Assembly: GCF_900163785.1 (NCBI RefSeq)
Contig: NZ_FUKN01000014.1
Span: 248,001 to 312,000 of the forward strand
Length of the DNA: 64,000 bases
Reading direction: 5' to 3'
Source of the DNA: Psychrobacter sp. JB385
GTDB lineage: Bacteria; Pseudomonadota; Gammaproteobacteria; Pseudomonadales; Moraxellaceae
In this document: piece by piece, positions 8,088 to 16,317 of the stretch
Numbering within the stretch: position 1 is the stretch's first letter
Layout of the letters: each line of letters begins with the position of its first letter
Translations under genes and position numbers: made by a program
The notes under the pieces: model-generated
The model's database searches: none
Told to the model about the DNA's origin: nothing
What the model saw: only the letters and a program-made list of their open reading frames with translations

Positions 8088-9488
8088 ATGAGCACTGACG
8101 TAAGTCATAACTATCATTATCAGTATGAACCCAATCTATTTAATAAAGCTGATGTTTGTGTGCTCATCGGTCATAGTATTGAAGCCATCACCAGTGCGGT
8201 CGTGCTGGCAAGTTTGGGGCAACGCATTCATTTGTATGCAGATTTGGATATATTGTCACAGAATTTACATCAGTACGGCTTTGAGCATCATTTACAAGCA
8301 CTGTGGCAAATGTATGAGCAGCAGCAAATGATTGTGAGCCAAGCACTACCAAGTAGTGCTGATACGCTTATACAAGGCTATGAAAAACCCAGCTGTGCTG
8401 ATAGTGATGAGATTAATAACAATCATGATCATGCTGGGCCGCCAGTCGCCGCGCTATACTGGTTGTTTTTAAACAGTATGAGAACGAGCTGGACAGAAGC
8501 TCACTGGATCACCGCCTTCAATCAAAGCAATCGCCAAGCATTGCCTTTGATCATGAGTGGCATTGAGCAATTGGGAGAGATGTCAGCGCTCGCTCAACGT
8601 TTGCAGCGGGCTTGGGTGTATTATGTGCCTTTCGTTTTTTTAAAAGATGGAGATGCCTACAACTCGATGTTGAACCCATCCTTATGGCTGCTTGGTGAAA
8701 AAACGGCCAACAGTAGCAATCACTTACAAGTACTAAAGCCTTTGATGCAGCAGGCACGCGCCACGCATCATGCTGATATCGCAACGATAGAGTTTGCACG
8801 TAGTAGCATTATGGCAATGCTCGCGACAAGGGTGAGCTTTATGAATGAGATGTCACGCTTAGCAGACAGCCAACAGGTTGATATCAAGCAGGTGAGCCAT
8901 ATCATGGGGCTAGATGAGCGGGTGGGTAGTAGTTATCTGCAAGCGGGCTGGGGGTTCGGTGGTAATACGTTACCAGCAGAGTTGTCTAGGCTACAGCAGT
9001 CGAGTCAGGCACACAGTTTGGAGATGCCTTTATTAGAGTCTATTATTCATATCAATGAAGATCAAAAAGAGCTGATATTTCGCAAGTTTTGGCAGTATTT
9101 TGATGGATTTATCGATAATAAAACTGTGATGATTTGGGGCGGAAGTTACAAGTCTGGTTCTGGACGTACGGCAGGCTCAGCCATTCATCCATTATTAGAC
9201 TTATTATGGTCTTATAATATTCGCACCCTTATTTATAGCGACAAAGCTCAACCAGAACTTGTCTCACTTTATAATCAGCAGCCTTTATTTGAATTGATTG
9301 CTAGCCCTTATCATCAGATGAGTGAAGCTCAGGCAGTTTTTATCATTAGCTGGTCACCTCGAGACGAGCTAGATATTGCCAAAATCAATCAGCAAGCCAT
9401 GCCTGTATTTGATGCACAAAATGCCCTGACACGCACCCAAATTCAGCAGTTGGTGGGCGATTATAGAGGTATTGGTCGCTCCAACTAA
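8088..9488 (+). CDS. UDP-glucose dehydrogenase-like protein lacking catalytic residues (probable pseudoenzyme)
   Basis: 466 residues, intact frame. The family is recognisable from the central helix ATRVSFMNEMSRLAD (about 246-260), the loop GWGFGGNTLPAE (287-298), INEDQK (322-327) and a C-terminal Rossmann-like domain (about 345-460). Active UDP-glucose dehydrogenases need a Lys and Asn four residues apart in the central helix region and a Cys and Asp in GFGGxCFPKD. Here these positions read Arg238, Met242, Thr294 and Glu298, so all four are replaced. The N-terminal NAD motif is also lost (VLIGHSIEAIT instead of GxGYVG), and an unusual insert fills about residues 85-225. The gene occupies the place of ugd in the galU-gpi-pgm cassette of Acinetobacter. 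Classical dehydrogenase activity is very unlikely; a binding or regulatory role is a guess. It starts 35 bases after pgi. Confidence 0.8.
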   Translation: MSTDVSHNYHYQYEPNLFNKADVCVLIGHSIEAITSAVVLASLGQRIHLYADLDILSQNLHQYGFEHHLQALWQMYEQQQMIVSQALPSSADTLIQGYEKPSCADSDEINNNHDHAGPPVAALYWLFLNSMRTSWTEAHWITAFNQSNRQALPLIMSGIEQLGEMSALAQRLQRAWVYYVPFVFLKDGDAYNSMLNPSLWLLGEKTANSSNHLQVLKPLMQQARATHHADIATIEFARSSIMAMLATRVSFMNEMSRLADSQQVDIKQVSHIMGLDERVGSSYLQAGWGFGGNTLPAELSRLQQSSQAHSLEMPLLESIIHINEDQKELIFRKFWQYFDGFIDNKTVMIWGGSYKSGSGRTAGSAIHPLLDLLWSYNIRTLIYSDKAQPELVSLYNQQPLFELIASPYHQMSEAQAVFIISWSPRDELDIAKINQQAMPVFDAQNALTRTQIQQLVGDYRGIGRSN

Positions 9489-9515
9489 CCGTTTTATTTG
9501 AATGTTGTTTTCATA

Positions 9516-9553
9516 AAAAAAGGCTCACTAATACGTATTAGTAAGCCTTTTTT
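9516..9553. terminator. Bidirectional intrinsic terminator between the ugd-like gene and manB
   Basis: A hairpin of about 12 base pairs (AGGCTCACTAATAC / GTATTAGTAAGCCT with one G-T pair) spans about 9521-9547. It is flanked by a run of A on the left and T on the right, so it can stop transcripts from both convergent genes. Confidence 0.9.
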
Positions 9554-9583
9554 ATCTTTAATATACATGGTCTTTTAATAATC

Positions 9584-11077
9584 TTAAGCTGGTACGGCAC
9601 CTTGCAGTGCCAACCATTGCTGGATTTCTTGCATCTTGGTCGCCAACAATGCCGCATCACCGCGACTTTCAATGTTTAAGCGGATGAGGGGTTCGGTGTT
9701 GGACGCTCGTAAGTTAAAACGCCATTCACCAAAGTTGAGGCTTAAACCATCGAGGGTAGATTTGCTTGGTTTTTGAGTGCTAAATTTTTCTTCAATTGCT
9801 CGAATAATGGTTGGCGCATCGTGAGTGGTGAGGTTAAAATTTTGCTCGCCTGAGCTGGGATACGACTGAATGTAGCCTGTGACCAATTCGGACAAAGTCT
9901 TACCCGTGATAGATAACAGCTCAATGGTCAATAGCCATGGGATCATGCCGCTATCGCAATAGAAAAAATCGCGAAAATAATGATGCGCCGACATCTCGCC
10001 ACCATAGACAGCGCCAGAGTCACGCATCACTTGCTTGATAAAAGAGTGACCAGACTTACTGATCACGGCTGTGCCACTATGCTGTTCTATCACCGCTTCA
10101 GTGTTATATATCACGCGCGGGTCGTAGACGATGGCTTCGTTTGGGTATTTGTTTAAAAATGCTTGCGCCAGCATACCCACTACATAGCTGCCATCGATAA
10201 ACTCGCCATTTTCGTCAAATAAGAAGCAGCGATCAAAGTCACCATCAAAGGCAATACCAAGATCGGCTTGGTTTGTTAACACTGCTTGTTGAGTTGCGAC
10301 TCTATTGGCCTCAATCATTGGATTGGGTATGCCATTTGGAAAGCTACCATCGGGCGTATGATGCAGCTTGATGACTTCGATTGGCGCACCTGCTTGAATC
10401 AGCTGATCAACCAATAAGTCAACCACAGGGCCTGCACTGCCATTGCCTGAATTGATCACCAATTTTAGTGGTTTGAGATTATTGATATCGATAAAAGTCA
10501 TCACATGGTTGATATAAGCGCTTTTATCGGTTAATAATTGCAATTTACCTGATGAGATGCTGGTGGAAAACGCTCCTGATTCGGCCAATGCTTGAATCTC
10601 TGCCAAACCGTCATCCGCGCTGATGGGTTTTGACTGATCTTTCACCAATTTTAAGCCATTATAATTAATCGGGTTATGACTGGCGGTCACTTCAATACCA
10701 CCCAGCGCCTGATAATGACTGGTAGCAAAATAGACTTCTTCTGTCCCTGTCATACCCAAGTCGATCACATCAACGCCAGCATCTAGCATACCTTTTATAG
10801 CAGCTTGTTTGAGTTGCTCACTTGAATGGCGGATGTCACTACCGATGACAATAGCAGGCTGTAGTGTTGCCATGTCGCTACTATGACTATTAGATACGGC
10901 GTGATAACGCTGATATAAAATCTGTGCAAAAGCGCGTCCAATACGATAAGCGATGTCTTCATCAAGCGTGACACCAAGCTCGCCACGAATATCATAAGCC
11001 TTAAATGAATTGATCGTTATAGGATTAAATTCAGTTGCTGGTTCGTAGCTGGTGGTCGCAGAAGTGGACATAGTCAT
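9584..11077 (-). CDS. manB: Phosphomannomutase of the ManB/CpsG type
   Basis: 497 residues from the chosen start. Motifs in order: FKAYDIRGELG near the N-terminus, the phosphoserine loop GGIEVTASHNPINYNGLKLV, the metal-binding loop IAFDGDFDRCFLFDE, the sugar-specificity segment GGEMSAHHYF, and the C-terminal phosphate-binding RASNTEPLIRLN. These match E. coli ManB/CpsG closely in order and wording. The enzyme converts mannose-6-phosphate to mannose-1-phosphate; relatives also act on glucose phosphates, and Acinetobacter calls this gene pgm. The frame is open upstream to 11125, but the ATG at 11077 has AAGGAA six bases before it and fits the family N-terminus better. It converges on the ugd-like gene, as pgm does in Acinetobacter K loci. 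Confidence 0.92.
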   Translation of the reverse strand: MTMSTSATTSYEPATEFNPITINSFKAYDIRGELGVTLDEDIAYRIGRAFAQILYQRYHAVSNSHSSDMATLQPAIVIGSDIRHSSEQLKQAAIKGMLDAGVDVIDLGMTGTEEVYFATSHYQALGGIEVTASHNPINYNGLKLVKDQSKPISADDGLAEIQALAESGAFSTSISSGKLQLLTDKSAYINHVMTFIDINNLKPLKLVINSGNGSAGPVVDLLVDQLIQAGAPIEVIKLHHTPDGSFPNGIPNPMIEANRVATQQAVLTNQADLGIAFDGDFDRCFLFDENGEFIDGSYVVGMLAQAFLNKYPNEAIVYDPRVIYNTEAVIEQHSGTAVISKSGHSFIKQVMRDSGAVYGGEMSAHHYFRDFFYCDSGMIPWLLTIELLSITGKTLSELVTGYIQSYPSSGEQNFNLTTHDAPTIIRAIEEKFSTQKPSKSTLDGLSLNFGEWRFNLRASNTEPLIRLNIESRGDAALLATKMQEIQQWLALQGAVPA

Positions 11078-11264
11078 AAAATTCCTTGCGCGGGAGCAGT
11101 GGTAGAATGAAGAAGTAAGAGACACAATGATAAGTCAATCCGTATTCAATGATACACTAACATCGGTGCATGTCCTCAATCAATCGAGAGTTATCTGACA
11201 GGATTAAAAATAAGGACATGCACGAATAACCTGAATAAACGTTAAGCATATAAGAGCCTCCTTT

Positions 11265-12128
11265 ATGACAACTTTAAACCATAAAATCGTAGCGCCAACA
11301 CCAGTACAAGGTACGCCAGATGCCAGTGGGCAACTTGAGGATCTTTTGGCACTCATGGCAAGATTGCGGGCCGACTGTCCTTGGGATAAAAAGCAAACCA
11401 ATCACAGCTTGATTCCTTATGCGATTGAAGAAGCTTATGAGTTGGGCGAGGCTGTACAAAGCGAGGACGATGAAGACATCAAAGGGGAACTTGGGGACGT
11501 GCTGCTACAAGTGGTTTTTCACTGCCAGATGTATGCCGAGCAAGGGCGCTTCGATATGAGTGATGTCATTACTACCTTGCAAGAGAAGCTGGTCCGACGT
11601 CACCCCCACGTCTTTGAAGCCGAAACGCTCAAAGATGATGCAGCTGTCAAAGAGCGCTGGGATGAGATTAAGGCTGAGGAAAATCAGGCACGCGAAGCAC
11701 GTGGTAAACCACCGCGCCGTTTAGATGCCATCAAAGCAGGCAGTGCCTTGATACAGGCTCAAGACGTACAAAAACAAGCATCAAAACTTGGGTTTGACTG
11801 GGACGGTATTCGTGGAGCCTTTGACAAGCTGGATGAAGAAATCGATGAGCTAAAGGCTGAGCTGACCAACAAATCCAAGGCGGAGATTAAGGCCAATATT
11901 AGTGACATAGAAAAAGAGCTTGGCGACTGTATGTTTGCGCTGGTCAATGTGGCGCGCAAGCTCAATCTGGATGCTGAGACAGCAACGCTCACGTGTGTGC
12001 ATAAGTTTAAATCGCGCTTCGGTTATATCGAAGCGCAGTTGGCAGCGGTAGGCAAACGCTTAGAGGACAGCGATATCACAGAAATGGATGCACTATGGGA
12101 GGCGGCCAAACACCATGAACGCTTATAG
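11265..12128 (+). CDS. mazG: Nucleoside triphosphate pyrophosphohydrolase MazG
   Basis: 287 residues with two MazG domains. The first begins LLALMARLRADCPWDKKQT (about 28-46) and has the metal-binding acidic pairs AIEEAYELGEA and GELGDVLLQVVFHCQ. The second has DKLDEEIDELKAEL and EKELGDCMFALVNVARKL. MazG hydrolyses all canonical nucleoside triphosphates to monophosphates and pyrophosphate. It acts in pool cleaning and, in E. coli, in control of (p)ppGpp-linked stress. The length fits the family. It lies divergent from manB across 187 bases, and its last 14 bases overlap the start of the ComEA-like gene. Confidence 0.94.
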   Translation: MTTLNHKIVAPTPVQGTPDASGQLEDLLALMARLRADCPWDKKQTNHSLIPYAIEEAYELGEAVQSEDDEDIKGELGDVLLQVVFHCQMYAEQGRFDMSDVITTLQEKLVRRHPHVFEAETLKDDAAVKERWDEIKAEENQAREARGKPPRRLDAIKAGSALIQAQDVQKQASKLGFDWDGIRGAFDKLDEEIDELKAELTNKSKAEIKANISDIEKELGDCMFALVNVARKLNLDAETATLTCVHKFKSRFGYIEAQLAAVGKRLEDSDITEMDALWEAAKHHERL

Positions 12129-12483
12129 CAAAAACTCGTTTATAGGTTGGATAGTCCGCGCTGGTGGCTGTGTATTATTGAGCATGATTATGCTCAGTAA
12201 CGCCATTGCAGCCCCTTGTTTTAAAGACCCACAACGCGCTTATGAGTATTTATTGGCACAAGAAAAATCAGCCATTCAAGCTCGTGATCAAAAAATAATT
12301 GATATCAATCGCGCTAATGAAGGTGAGCTTACGTCTCTTCATGGTATTGGTAGCAGCAAGGCACAAGCCATTATTTTGTACCGCGATATGTTTGGTAATT
12401 TCAAAACCGTGGATGAGTTGGCAAACGTCAAAGGGATTGGTGCAAAAACCATTGAGAAAAATCGAGCGCGTTTGAGAGTATAG
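12115..12483 (+). CDS. Secreted helix-hairpin-helix protein, ComEA-like
   Basis: 122 residues from the ATG at 12115, which overlaps the end of mazG by 14 bases; GGAGG about ten bases upstream lies inside mazG. The first 33 residues form a signal peptide (hydrophobic core GGCVLLSMIMLSNAIAA) followed by a cysteine. The C-terminal 60 residues carry two helix-hairpin-helix units: IDINRANEGELTSLHGIGSSKA and ELANVKGIGAKTIEKNRARL. This is the DNA-binding module of ComEA, the periplasmic receptor that pulls in DNA during natural transformation. Related short proteins of unproven function are common, so competence is likely but not certain. Overlap with mazG suggests coupled translation. Confidence 0.85.
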   Translation: MNAYSKNSFIGWIVRAGGCVLLSMIMLSNAIAAPCFKDPQRAYEYLLAQEKSAIQARDQKIIDINRANEGELTSLHGIGSSKAQAIILYRDMFGNFKTVDELANVKGIGAKTIEKNRARLRV

Positions 12484-12655
12484 AAGACAGCACCATATTT
12501 TGGATTAATTAACCCCAATATTGACAAAATAGCACGTAAGTAGACGTCATAACACACCTACCACTCACAAAATTTGTTAAACTAGTGGGTACATCCGCCT
12601 GATAAACGCTTCGTTTGTCAAGGGTGGTTAAAGAATACCGGCGAGGAGTAGATGC

Positions 12656-14857
12656 ATGGCCGAGCGTGCCGCCAAGCAGTTAGAACTGAATAAATCTGAA
12701 TTACCCAATTCCATTACTGAAGTGATTGCGACATTGACCCGAGCTGGGTTTGATGCCTATATCGTTGGTGGTGGTGTGCGCGATACCTTATTAGGCCTGC
12801 GTCCAAAAGACTTTGACGCTGTGACTGATGCCAAGCCGCATGAAATCAAAGATGTATTTGGTAAGCGTTGCCGCATTATTGGTCGTCGTTTTCAATTGGC
12901 TCATGTGTACTCAGGACGAGAGTTGATTGAAGTGGCAACTTTCCGTGGTCCACCAACAAGTGACGCCAATACCAATCGAGATGGTATGATTTTGCGTGAC
13001 AATGTGTGGGGCGACATCAAGCAAGATTTTTCTCGCCGTGATTTTTCTATCAATGCACTATATTATCAGCCGCTCAAAGGCATCGTCCACGATTTTTGCG
13101 GGGCGCTTGAGGATATTGATAACAGAATTATTCGCCTATTGGGTGATGCGCCCGTGCGTATTGAAGAAGACCCAGTACGATTGTTGCGTGCCTTACGGTT
13201 TAAGGCCAAACTGGGTTTTGAATTTGACGACGCGTTGGCTGCGCAATTTCATGATGGTAATTGGACCTTACTTGAGCAAATATCACCGCACCGTCTCTAT
13301 GATGAGACGCAAAAAATGTTTACGGGTGGCTATTTGGTGCCTTTGCTGCCGTTGTTGTTTGAGTCAGGGGCGATCGATAGCTTAATTATTTATCCACCCT
13401 CTGAGCCAAGTGCGCTGGTCAAACAAGTAGCGATCAATACCGACAAACGTATTGCCGCGGGCAAAAGTATCAATCCAGCCTTTTTCTATGCGGCGCTTTT
13501 GTGGGAAAACTATCTGCATCAATTGGCAAAAGCCAAAAAGCGTAATATGCCGTTTGCTGAAGCGCAGATGCATGCTGCTGGTAAAGTCATTGACCGTCAA
13601 CGCATCAAAACGGCCATTCCTAAATTTGCTGAGCAGTTCATTCGTGATATCTGGATCTTGCAGCCAAAGCTTGCCGCGCCCCGTAGCAAACAAATTGTGC
13701 AGCTCTCTGAGCATCCACGTTTCCGAGCAGGTTTTGACTTTTTATTACTGCGTGAGCAGTGCGGTGATGCAGAGCATCCGTTGTCAGAATCAACCAATGA
13801 GATGGGTGAGTGGTGGCAGACTTATCAAACGCTATCTGAAAGAGACCAACAGCAGGCTATTGATGCATTCGATGAAAATATTCGTCGCGGCGCTTATAAG
13901 CAAGGTCAACGTGGTCGCGGACGCAATCGTCAAAAGCCTGAGTCAAATAGCGTTGACGCCTCGGCTACCAACCAACAAAATACCAAGCATAGTAAAGCCA
14001 ATGGCAATACTGAAACGGGTATGAATGAGCAAACCATGGTAAATGATCCAGCAAATATTCCCTCACGCCGCCGCCGTGCTGCTAGCCAAGCATCATCGAC
14101 CAAGCAATCTGATGGTCATCGTGATAAAGGTCAGGATACGCAGCAAGCAAAACAAGACAGCAGTGAGCTTGCGCAGTTACAGCAATTGTCTCTTGCCAGT
14201 AATACCGATCAAGCAGCCAAGCGTCATCGTGCTAGCCCTAAGCCGCTGTTTGTTATAGAACACGGAGCAGTGGTGCCGCCCCTAAAGAAACAGCTGGCAA
14301 GTGATAAAAAATCGAGCCCTGTCACCGCAACCACAGTAACAGTGCAGAAAAAAGCAGTCGCTGACAAAGCGCTGACTGAGAAAGCACCGCAACCCAAAAC
14401 CGAGCAGGCTGAGGTCAAGAACACACCTACTAAAGCTGCCGCTAGCGTGACTCGCTCGATTGCAACGTCGCCTGCATTGGTCAGTATGAATAATGAGCCG
14501 ATACCTTATAAGCGCCGTCGCCGTCAGCCCAGTGTTGATAGTGCAAATAGTGTCGAGTTGCAAAGCAAGGGTGATAAAGAGCAGTCAACAGCAAAGTATG
14601 CGAGAAAAGCACCTAAGTCAGTAGCAAAATCAGTGAATGAAGGCGGTACTACAGACGCAAAAACTGTAGAGCGTGAAGTGACAAAGAAAGCGGCTACACC
14701 AGCGAAGGCTAAAAAATCCGTTAAAGCAACCACGGCAAAGACTGAGCAAGTTAAGCAAGTTGCTAGTAATCAAGCCCCTGCTGCTAAAGCGACCGATGAT
14801 AAAGGCCCTGTGCCATCAAAACGCCGTCGCCGTCAGCCTAGTACTGAAAGTGCCTGA
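12656..14857 (+). CDS. pcnB: Poly(A) polymerase I with a long basic C-terminal extension
   Basis: 733 residues, against about 450-465 in E. coli. The N-terminal nucleotidyltransferase domain has YIVGGGVRDTLLG, the metal-binding KDFDAVTDA and FSRRDFSINALYY (residues about 35-140), then EEDPVRLLRALRFKAKLGF. The enzyme adds poly(A) tails to RNA 3' ends and so promotes decay. After about residue 420 the chain becomes low-complexity, rich in Lys, Ala, Ser, Thr and Gln. It carries three arginine clusters: PSRRRRAAS, KRRRRQPSVDSA and, at the very end, KRRRRQPSTESA. The DNA of the last two is a near-exact 20-base repeat (about 14511-14530 and 14819-14838). The tail may bind RNA. A GAGGAG ribosome site precedes the ATG. 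folK follows after one base. Confidence 0.93.
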   Translation: MAERAAKQLELNKSELPNSITEVIATLTRAGFDAYIVGGGVRDTLLGLRPKDFDAVTDAKPHEIKDVFGKRCRIIGRRFQLAHVYSGRELIEVATFRGPPTSDANTNRDGMILRDNVWGDIKQDFSRRDFSINALYYQPLKGIVHDFCGALEDIDNRIIRLLGDAPVRIEEDPVRLLRALRFKAKLGFEFDDALAAQFHDGNWTLLEQISPHRLYDETQKMFTGGYLVPLLPLLFESGAIDSLIIYPPSEPSALVKQVAINTDKRIAAGKSINPAFFYAALLWENYLHQLAKAKKRNMPFAEAQMHAAGKVIDRQRIKTAIPKFAEQFIRDIWILQPKLAAPRSKQIVQLSEHPRFRAGFDFLLLREQCGDAEHPLSESTNEMGEWWQTYQTLSERDQQQAIDAFDENIRRGAYKQGQRGRGRNRQKPESNSVDASATNQQNTKHSKANGNTETGMNEQTMVNDPANIPSRRRRAASQASSTKQSDGHRDKGQDTQQAKQDSSELAQLQQLSLASNTDQAAKRHRASPKPLFVIEHGAVVPPLKKQLASDKKSSPVTATTVTVQKKAVADKALTEKAPQPKTEQAEVKNTPTKAAASVTRSIATSPALVSMNNEPIPYKRRRRQPSVDSANSVELQSKGDKEQSTAKYARKAPKSVAKSVNEGGTTDAKTVEREVTKKAATPAKAKKSVKATTAKTEQVKQVASNQAPAAKATDDKGPVPSKRRRRQPSTESA

Positions 14858-14858
14858 T

Positions 14859-15380
14859 ATGGATAACAGTGCAAATGATAGTCACTGGGTTACCTGTTAT
14901 GTAGGCTTAGGAAGCAATCTAGCCAATGACTTAGGTTCACCAGTCGAGCATTTACAGCAAGCCCTTATTAACGTGCAAGACCATGAAAAGATACGTGACG
15001 TTAGCATGTCTTCTTTTTATGCGTCAGCGCCTATGGGACCACAAGATCAGCCAGACTTTATTAATGCGGTTGCTGGGTTTGAGACAGTCATGACGCCTTT
15101 TGAGCTGCTTACATTCTGTCAGCACTTAGAAGAGATGGCTAAGCGGGCGCGGCTACGACGTTGGGGTGAGCGCAGTTTAGATGTTGATATTCTACTGTAT
15201 GGCGACTTACAAATGACAGATTCTCAGCTGACCATACCGCATGCAGGCCTGCCAGAACGCAATTTTGTCTTGATTCCCCTGAAAGAGTTAGCGCCAGATT
15301 TAAAAATTTCTGGAATACCAATACAGGATTATCCGCAAAGTGCGGACTGGACAGGTCTAACGCGTTTATCCAATAGTTAA
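14859..15380 (+). CDS. folK: 2-amino-4-hydroxy-6-hydroxymethyldihydropteridine pyrophosphokinase
   Basis: 173 residues from the ATG at 14859, one base after the pcnB stop. The frame is open further upstream but that part lies inside pcnB. Motifs are CYVGLGSNLAND at the N-terminus, MGPQDQPDFINAV, and the family signature RRWGERSLDVDILLYG. The enzyme transfers pyrophosphate from ATP to the pterin alcohol in folate synthesis. pcnB-folK-panB-panC is a familiar gene order in gammaproteobacteria, which supports the call. No oddities are seen. Confidence 0.95.
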   Translation: MDNSANDSHWVTCYVGLGSNLANDLGSPVEHLQQALINVQDHEKIRDVSMSSFYASAPMGPQDQPDFINAVAGFETVMTPFELLTFCQHLEEMAKRARLRRWGERSLDVDILLYGDLQMTDSQLTIPHAGLPERNFVLIPLKELAPDLKISGIPIQDYPQSADWTGLTRLSNS

Positions 15381-15481
15381 GAGTAGTGAAGGTTTTACTG
15401 GCTATCAAAAATAGTTAGAAATGTTTATGCAAAAATTTATACATCAGTGGTTGATTGATAATTAAAAATATTGAGGATCAT

Positions 15482-16282
15482 ATGACAACGCTATCTACTT
15501 TAAACAAGTTTAAAAAAGAGGGTACTAAGTTTACTTGCTTGACGTGCTATGACTCGATGTTTGCCAGAATGATGGATAATGCGCAAATTGACACCATTTT
15601 GATTGGTGATAGCTTGGGTATGGTGGTACAAGGTCACGACTCTACGTTGCCTGTGACGGTTGAGGATATGGTTTATCATACTGCCAATATTGCACGTAGT
15701 AATAAACACGCCCTAATATTGGCTGATCTGCCATTTATGAGTTATGTGACATTGCCAGAGGCAGTGGCTAATAGTCGGCAGCTGATGCAAGCAGGCGCGC
15801 ATGTGATCAAGATAGAGGGCGGTAGTGAGCTTTGCGATCTTATCACGACCTTAGCGCAAGCTGGGACACCCACTTGTGTCCATTTGGGTTTGACACCGCA
15901 ATCAGTCAACGTTTTTGGTGGCTATAAAATCCAAGGACGCGGTGACGCCGCGGCTGATAAAGTACTGGCTGATGCAAAAGCAGTGGTTGCTGCAGGGGCA
16001 GCGCTACTTGTCTTAGAATGTGTACCAGCAGCACTTGCCAAGACCATAACAGAAGCCGTCGACGTGCCAGTGATTGGTATAGGGGCTGGCGCCGCGACTG
16101 ATGGGCAAGTATTGGTCATGCATGACATGCTAGGTATGGTACATGGCCGTGCCCCGCGTTTTGTACATGATTTTTTGACCGATGAGCGCAATAGTGCACA
16201 CAGTATCGAAGGCGCTTTTGCCCTCTACCAGCAGTCAGTACGTGCAGGGGTTTTTCCAGCTGAACAGCACCAATTTAGCTAA
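15482..16282 (+). CDS. panB: 3-methyl-2-oxobutanoate hydroxymethyltransferase
   Basis: 266 residues from the ATG at 15482, which has a GAGGATC site just upstream; an in-frame start 27 bases earlier lacks one. Motifs: LTCYDSMFARM, IGDSLGMVVQGHDSTLPV with the metal-binding Asp, IKIEGG, and GIGAGAATDGQVLV. The enzyme adds a hydroxymethyl group from methylene-tetrahydrofolate to 2-oxoisovalerate, the first committed step to pantothenate and coenzyme A. panC follows 35 bases downstream, so the two steps are encoded together. There are 101 bases between folK and this start. Confidence 0.96.
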   Translation: MTTLSTLNKFKKEGTKFTCLTCYDSMFARMMDNAQIDTILIGDSLGMVVQGHDSTLPVTVEDMVYHTANIARSNKHALILADLPFMSYVTLPEAVANSRQLMQAGAHVIKIEGGSELCDLITTLAQAGTPTCVHLGLTPQSVNVFGGYKIQGRGDAAADKVLADAKAVVAAGAALLVLECVPAALAKTITEAVDVPVIGIGAGAATDGQVLVMHDMLGMVHGRAPRFVHDFLTDERNSAHSIEGAFALYQQSVRAGVFPAEQHQFS

Positions 16283-16317
16283 TTTGTCCAAAATTTGGAA
16301 TAGAAGACGACTGAACC

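Noticed and set aside
13452..14024. 190-codon plus-strand frame inside pcnB
   Set aside because: Different frame of pcnB, with no motifs; pcnB frame carries all the catalytic signatures.
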